A DNA stretch of 64,000 bases from positions 35,842 to 99,841 of the forward strand of contig NZ_SWBO01000013.1 in NCBI RefSeq assembly GCF_005116475.1, written 5' to 3'. Shown in pieces: positions 61,434 through 64,000 of this stretch (the stretch's first letter is position 1; every line of letters begins with the position of its first letter). This DNA comes from Pedobacter cryotolerans (lineage in GTDB: Bacteria > Bacteroidota > Bacteroidia > Sphingobacteriales > Sphingobacteriaceae). The notes under the pieces were generated by a model, which did not search any database, was not told the origin of the DNA, and worked only from the letters and a program-made list of their open reading frames with translations. A program made the position numbers and the translations under genes.

Positions 61434-62608
61434 AATTTGGGAAAAGCATGCGGGGGATTTTGATCTATAACGAAAACAAGGTAGAGAAGGGCGAAGCGAA
61501 AATTATTTTGGCGAGCGGGTTTGCTGTGGACATAGACAGAATAAACCTTGATCAAAAAATCCAGCGCTTTAAAAACCTCACCGATCTAAATCCTACCGTC
61601 AAAACCAATGCGCTGCACATTAGCCTAAACTTTGATGCCGCCGACAAATTGGACTTACAGAAGGTACAACAGATTGCCCAGAGCTACATGGAGCAGATCG
61701 GTTTTGGCGAGCAACCCTACATCGCCTACAGGCATCTGGATGCAGCCCATCCACATATCCATATTGCAACCACTCTGATGCAAAAAGACGGCAAACGTAA
61801 GTACACTCACAATATGGGTCGGCTTGTTTCCGAGCCAGCTAGAAAGGCGATCGAAACGGAGTTTGGCCTCATCAAGGCTGAGGGCAGAAAACAAGGCAAT
61901 CCGCTCACGATCAAGCCTGCTATATATGGCCAGAAGCCAACCAAACAGACCATCAATTCCATTGTGCTATCGGTCAGACAGGGATACGCTTTTACGTCAC
62001 TTGCTGAATTCAATGCCATACTCGGGCAGTTCAATATCAGGGCAGATCGTGGACGGGAAGCGACGACCATGTTCGAAAAGAAGGGATTGCTGTATTCTAT
62101 ACTTGATGAAAAACTAAACCCGATTGGCGTACCGATCAAGGCAAGCAGCTTTCATGACCAGCCGACACTTAAAAATCTGGAGAAGGATTTTCAGGAAGGT
62201 ATGGATAAGAGGAAACCATTTAAGGAGAATTTGAAGAAACGGATCGATTGGGTGGTGCAGAAATACAATAATCTTACCAGAAGCACCTTGGTCAATGAAC
62301 TGGCAAAACAGCAGATCGGTGTGGTATTCAGGCAGAACGATAAGGGAATGATCTATGGATTGACTTTCGTCGACCATAAACTTAAAACCGTTTTTAACGG
62401 CAGCGATCTTGGTAAGGATTATAGCGCAAGGGCTGTAACCGAAAAGTTTGCGGCCCAAGATCAGATCAGAACCTATCTCAAGCCTAACCAGGCAACCCAC
62501 TTTTTCGGAAATCCTTTGGAGCCTCTACTTGAAAAGGCCGATTATGATGCGCCAACTGTCATCGGCAAAAAGAAGAAAAAGAAAAAAGATAACCAGCAAA
62601 ACCTATAA
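61418..62608 (+). CDS. Relaxase/mobilisation nuclease (MOBP-like)
   Basis: The 396-residue relaxase (PF03432) has a likely nucleophile Tyr17 in RGILIYNENKV and the three-histidine metal motif HPHIHI (His111, His113, His115) in AYRHLDAAHPHIHIATTL. It nicks one strand at oriT and pilots it into the recipient. The C-terminus ends in a Lys-rich tail (GKKKKKKKDNQQ). It is placed between mobC and the coupling-protein gene. The oriT is expected just before mobC but no nick site was recognised. Confidence 0.9.
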   Translation: MVAKIKFGKSMRGILIYNENKVEKGEAKIILASGFAVDIDRINLDQKIQRFKNLTDLNPTVKTNALHISLNFDAADKLDLQKVQQIAQSYMEQIGFGEQPYIAYRHLDAAHPHIHIATTLMQKDGKRKYTHNMGRLVSEPARKAIETEFGLIKAEGRKQGNPLTIKPAIYGQKPTKQTINSIVLSVRQGYAFTSLAEFNAILGQFNIRADRGREATTMFEKKGLLYSILDEKLNPIGVPIKASSFHDQPTLKNLEKDFQEGMDKRKPFKENLKKRIDWVVQKYNNLTRSTLVNELAKQQIGVVFRQNDKGMIYGLTFVDHKLKTVFNGSDLGKDYSARAVTEKFAAQDQIRTYLKPNQATHFFGNPLEPLLEKADYDAPTVIGKKKKKKKDNQQNL

Positions 62609-62610
62609 GC

Positions 62611-63715
62611 ATGAATACAGGTGAAGACATACAGGGGCTAAGGAAGATCATCGATTTTACAAGGCTCATCAGTTTATTTATTCTTTCGATCCACTTTTAC
62701 TTGTGCTGCTATCAGGCATTTGTACATTGGGGATTTACGGCAAGCATTACGGACAGGATCATCGAGAATATTTCTAGGACAGGACTTTTTTCTGGAATGT
62801 GGTGGGCGAAGCTTGCGTGTTTATTGCTGCTAATTATTTCGCTCATCGGGGTAAAAGGCAAAAAGGATGAAAAGATTGAAATCAGAAGCATTGTTTCATT
62901 TTTATTGACGGGTCTGCTGCTTTATTTCATTGCTGCTCTTGTTTTTTATTTACCAGTAAGTCCGCCCATTATTGCCGTTTGTTATATCGGCATCACCTCA
63001 ATTGGATACATGCTGATCTTGACTGGAGGTGGGCAGTTAAGTAGGCTCATCAAAGAAAAACTGAACAAGGATATTTTCAATGAGGAAAATGAAACCTTTC
63101 CACAGGAAGAACGCTTGCTCGAAAACGAATATTCGGTCAACCTACCGGCAAAGTATAGATTGGGAAAACAGATTCGAGATAGTTACATCAACGTGATCAA
63201 TCCCTTTCGGGGGCTTTTGATTGCGGGAACACCAGGTGCTGGGAAAAGTTATTTTGTAATCCGTCACATCATTGACCAGCATATCAAAAAGGGGTTTTCG
63301 ATGTTCCTGTATGATTTTAAGTTTGATGATTTGAGTAAGCTGGCCTACAACAAACTGTTGAAATATGCCAAGAATTATCCCATCAAGCCCAAGTTCTTTG
63401 TGATCAATTTTGATGATCTCAACCGAACCCACAGGTGTAACCCATTGCATCCAGAAAGCATGGATGATATTACCGATGCGACCGAAGCTTCTCGCACGAT
63501 TATGATGGGGCTGAATAGGGATTGGATCAAAAAGCAGGGAGATTTCTTTGTGGAGTCACCAATCAATTTTTTGACGGCCTGCATCTGGTACCTGCGGAAA
63601 TACGAAAATGGCAAGTTTTGCACCTTGCCCCATGTGATCGAGCTGATGCAGTCGGACTATGACCAGCTGTTTGCAGTGCTGGAAACACAGGACGAGATCA
63701 AGGTGGAGATTTCGC
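62611..63715 (+). pseudogene. VirD4/TraG-like coupling protein, truncated by an IS21-family insertion
   Basis: About 368 native residues remain. Four membrane segments lie in residues 15-140 (YWFCY-type N-terminal domain), followed by the Walker A AGTPGAGKSYF (205-215) and the FLYDFKFDDLSK segment. The frame runs on to a stop at 63769-63771, but the last residues (LKLTTPFRFKLTTYSAGN) are translated IS sequence. The remainder of the ATPase, including Walker B and the all-alpha domain, is missing, so the element probably cannot transfer with its own coupling protein. The exact boundary near 63715 is inferred. Confidence 0.85.
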
Positions 63716-64000
63716 TGAAACTGACCACCCCATTTCGGTTTAAACTGACCACCTATTCCGCTGGAAACTGACCACCTGATTTCGGACTAAACTGACCAGT
63801 TTGGAACGGGGCCAAATGCTATTGGAGCAACCCTATTTTTGATGGATATATAATCCCTCCGAAATGGCCAATTCCACGATTAGCATGAGCAAGATAAGAC
63901 AGATACTCAGAATGTACAGCCAAGGGCGGAGCAAACTTTCCATTGCCACCCATACCGGTGTTTCCCGTAATACTGTAAAAAACTATATAAACGCATTTTC
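63716..64000 (+). mobile_element. IS21-family insertion sequence, left end (runs off window)
   Basis: The end carries four direct repeats of AAACTGACCA starting at 63718, 63742, 63765 and 63789, spaced 24, 23 and 24 bp. Multiple terminal repeats of about this size are characteristic of IS21-type ends, where the transposase binds. The istA start follows at 63864. The other end and any target duplication are outside the window. Confidence 0.85.
63864..64000 (+). CDS. istA: IS21-family transposase IstA, N-terminal part
   Basis: The 45 visible codons read MANSTISMSKIRQILRMYSQ, then GRSKLSIATHTGVSRNTVKN and YINAF. The segment LSIATHTGVSRNTVKNYI is the N-terminal helix-turn-helix of IstA transposases, which act with the IstB ATPase. 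An alternative start is the ATG at 63885. The rest of the gene, with the DDE catalytic domain, and istB lie beyond the window. Confidence 0.85.
   Translation, partial: MANSTISMSKIRQILRMYSQGRSKLSIATHTGVSRNTVKNYINAF

Overview
The window is AT-rich chromosomal DNA from a member of the Bacteroidota, most likely Sphingobacteriaceae (Pedobacter or a close relative). The evidence is paired SusC/SusD genes, a GLPGLI-family protein, DUF4295 and DUF5683 proteins, BshC, an rpmB-rpmG-DUF4295...ftsY-rimO ribosomal block, few recognisable Shine-Dalgarno sequences, and short dispersed repeats of the kind seen in Pedobacter genomes. The genus is an inference; no rRNA gene is present.

Positions 1-29,335 are mostly housekeeping. 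They hold the recA start, nth, an HTH regulator, an OppA-like lipoprotein, a cytoplasmic protein resembling a BtuF-type binding domain, and an FMN reductase. A parA-parB-DUF5683-dapB-lepB cluster follows, then an Ldh-family dehydrogenase, bshC, rimO, ftsY, rpmG, rpmB, acs, a CsbD protein, an MG2-like secreted protein, an M16 peptidase, surE and lpxB. A VapBC-like toxin-antitoxin pair sits between DUF4295 and ftsY. Intergenic spaces carry 8-bp tandem repeats, a three-arm inverted-repeat cluster and dispersed repeats.

Positions 29,407-52,306 form a polysaccharide/glycoprotein utilisation locus for alpha-mannosides. It contains a LacI-family regulator, susCD pair 1, a DUF4964/5127/4965/1793 (GtaA-like) protein, a ROK sugar kinase, a GH125 exo-alpha-1,6-mannosidase, a discoidin-like lipoprotein, susCD pair 2, four secreted proteins with HExxH zinc-peptidase motifs (three of them tandem basic-secretory-protein paralogues), and a GH92 alpha-mannosidase. 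A palindrome with core TAAAACGTTTTA occurs before three transcription units (30,617; 35,623; 40,551) and is the likely LacI operator. Mannosidases together with metallopeptidases suggest mannosylated glycoproteins as the substrate.

From tRNA-Ala(GGC) at 53,000 to the end lies a mosaic mobile element. A tyrosine recombinase abuts the tRNA, with a long hairpin between them. A 3' fragment of tRNA-Asn and tandem ATTTGCACACG repeats follow. An AT-rich cargo block then encodes a TonB-receptor-like barrel, a GLPGLI protein and a divergent C39-like/VKOR/thioredoxin membrane fusion. A G+C-richer mobilisation module (MobC, MOBP-type relaxase, VirD4/TraG-like coupling protein) is broken by an IS21-family insertion whose istA runs off the window end.

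The best candidates for something little described are the mannosidase-plus-metallopeptidase locus with its LacI operator set, and the GLPGLI/barrel/VKOR-fusion cargo cassette.
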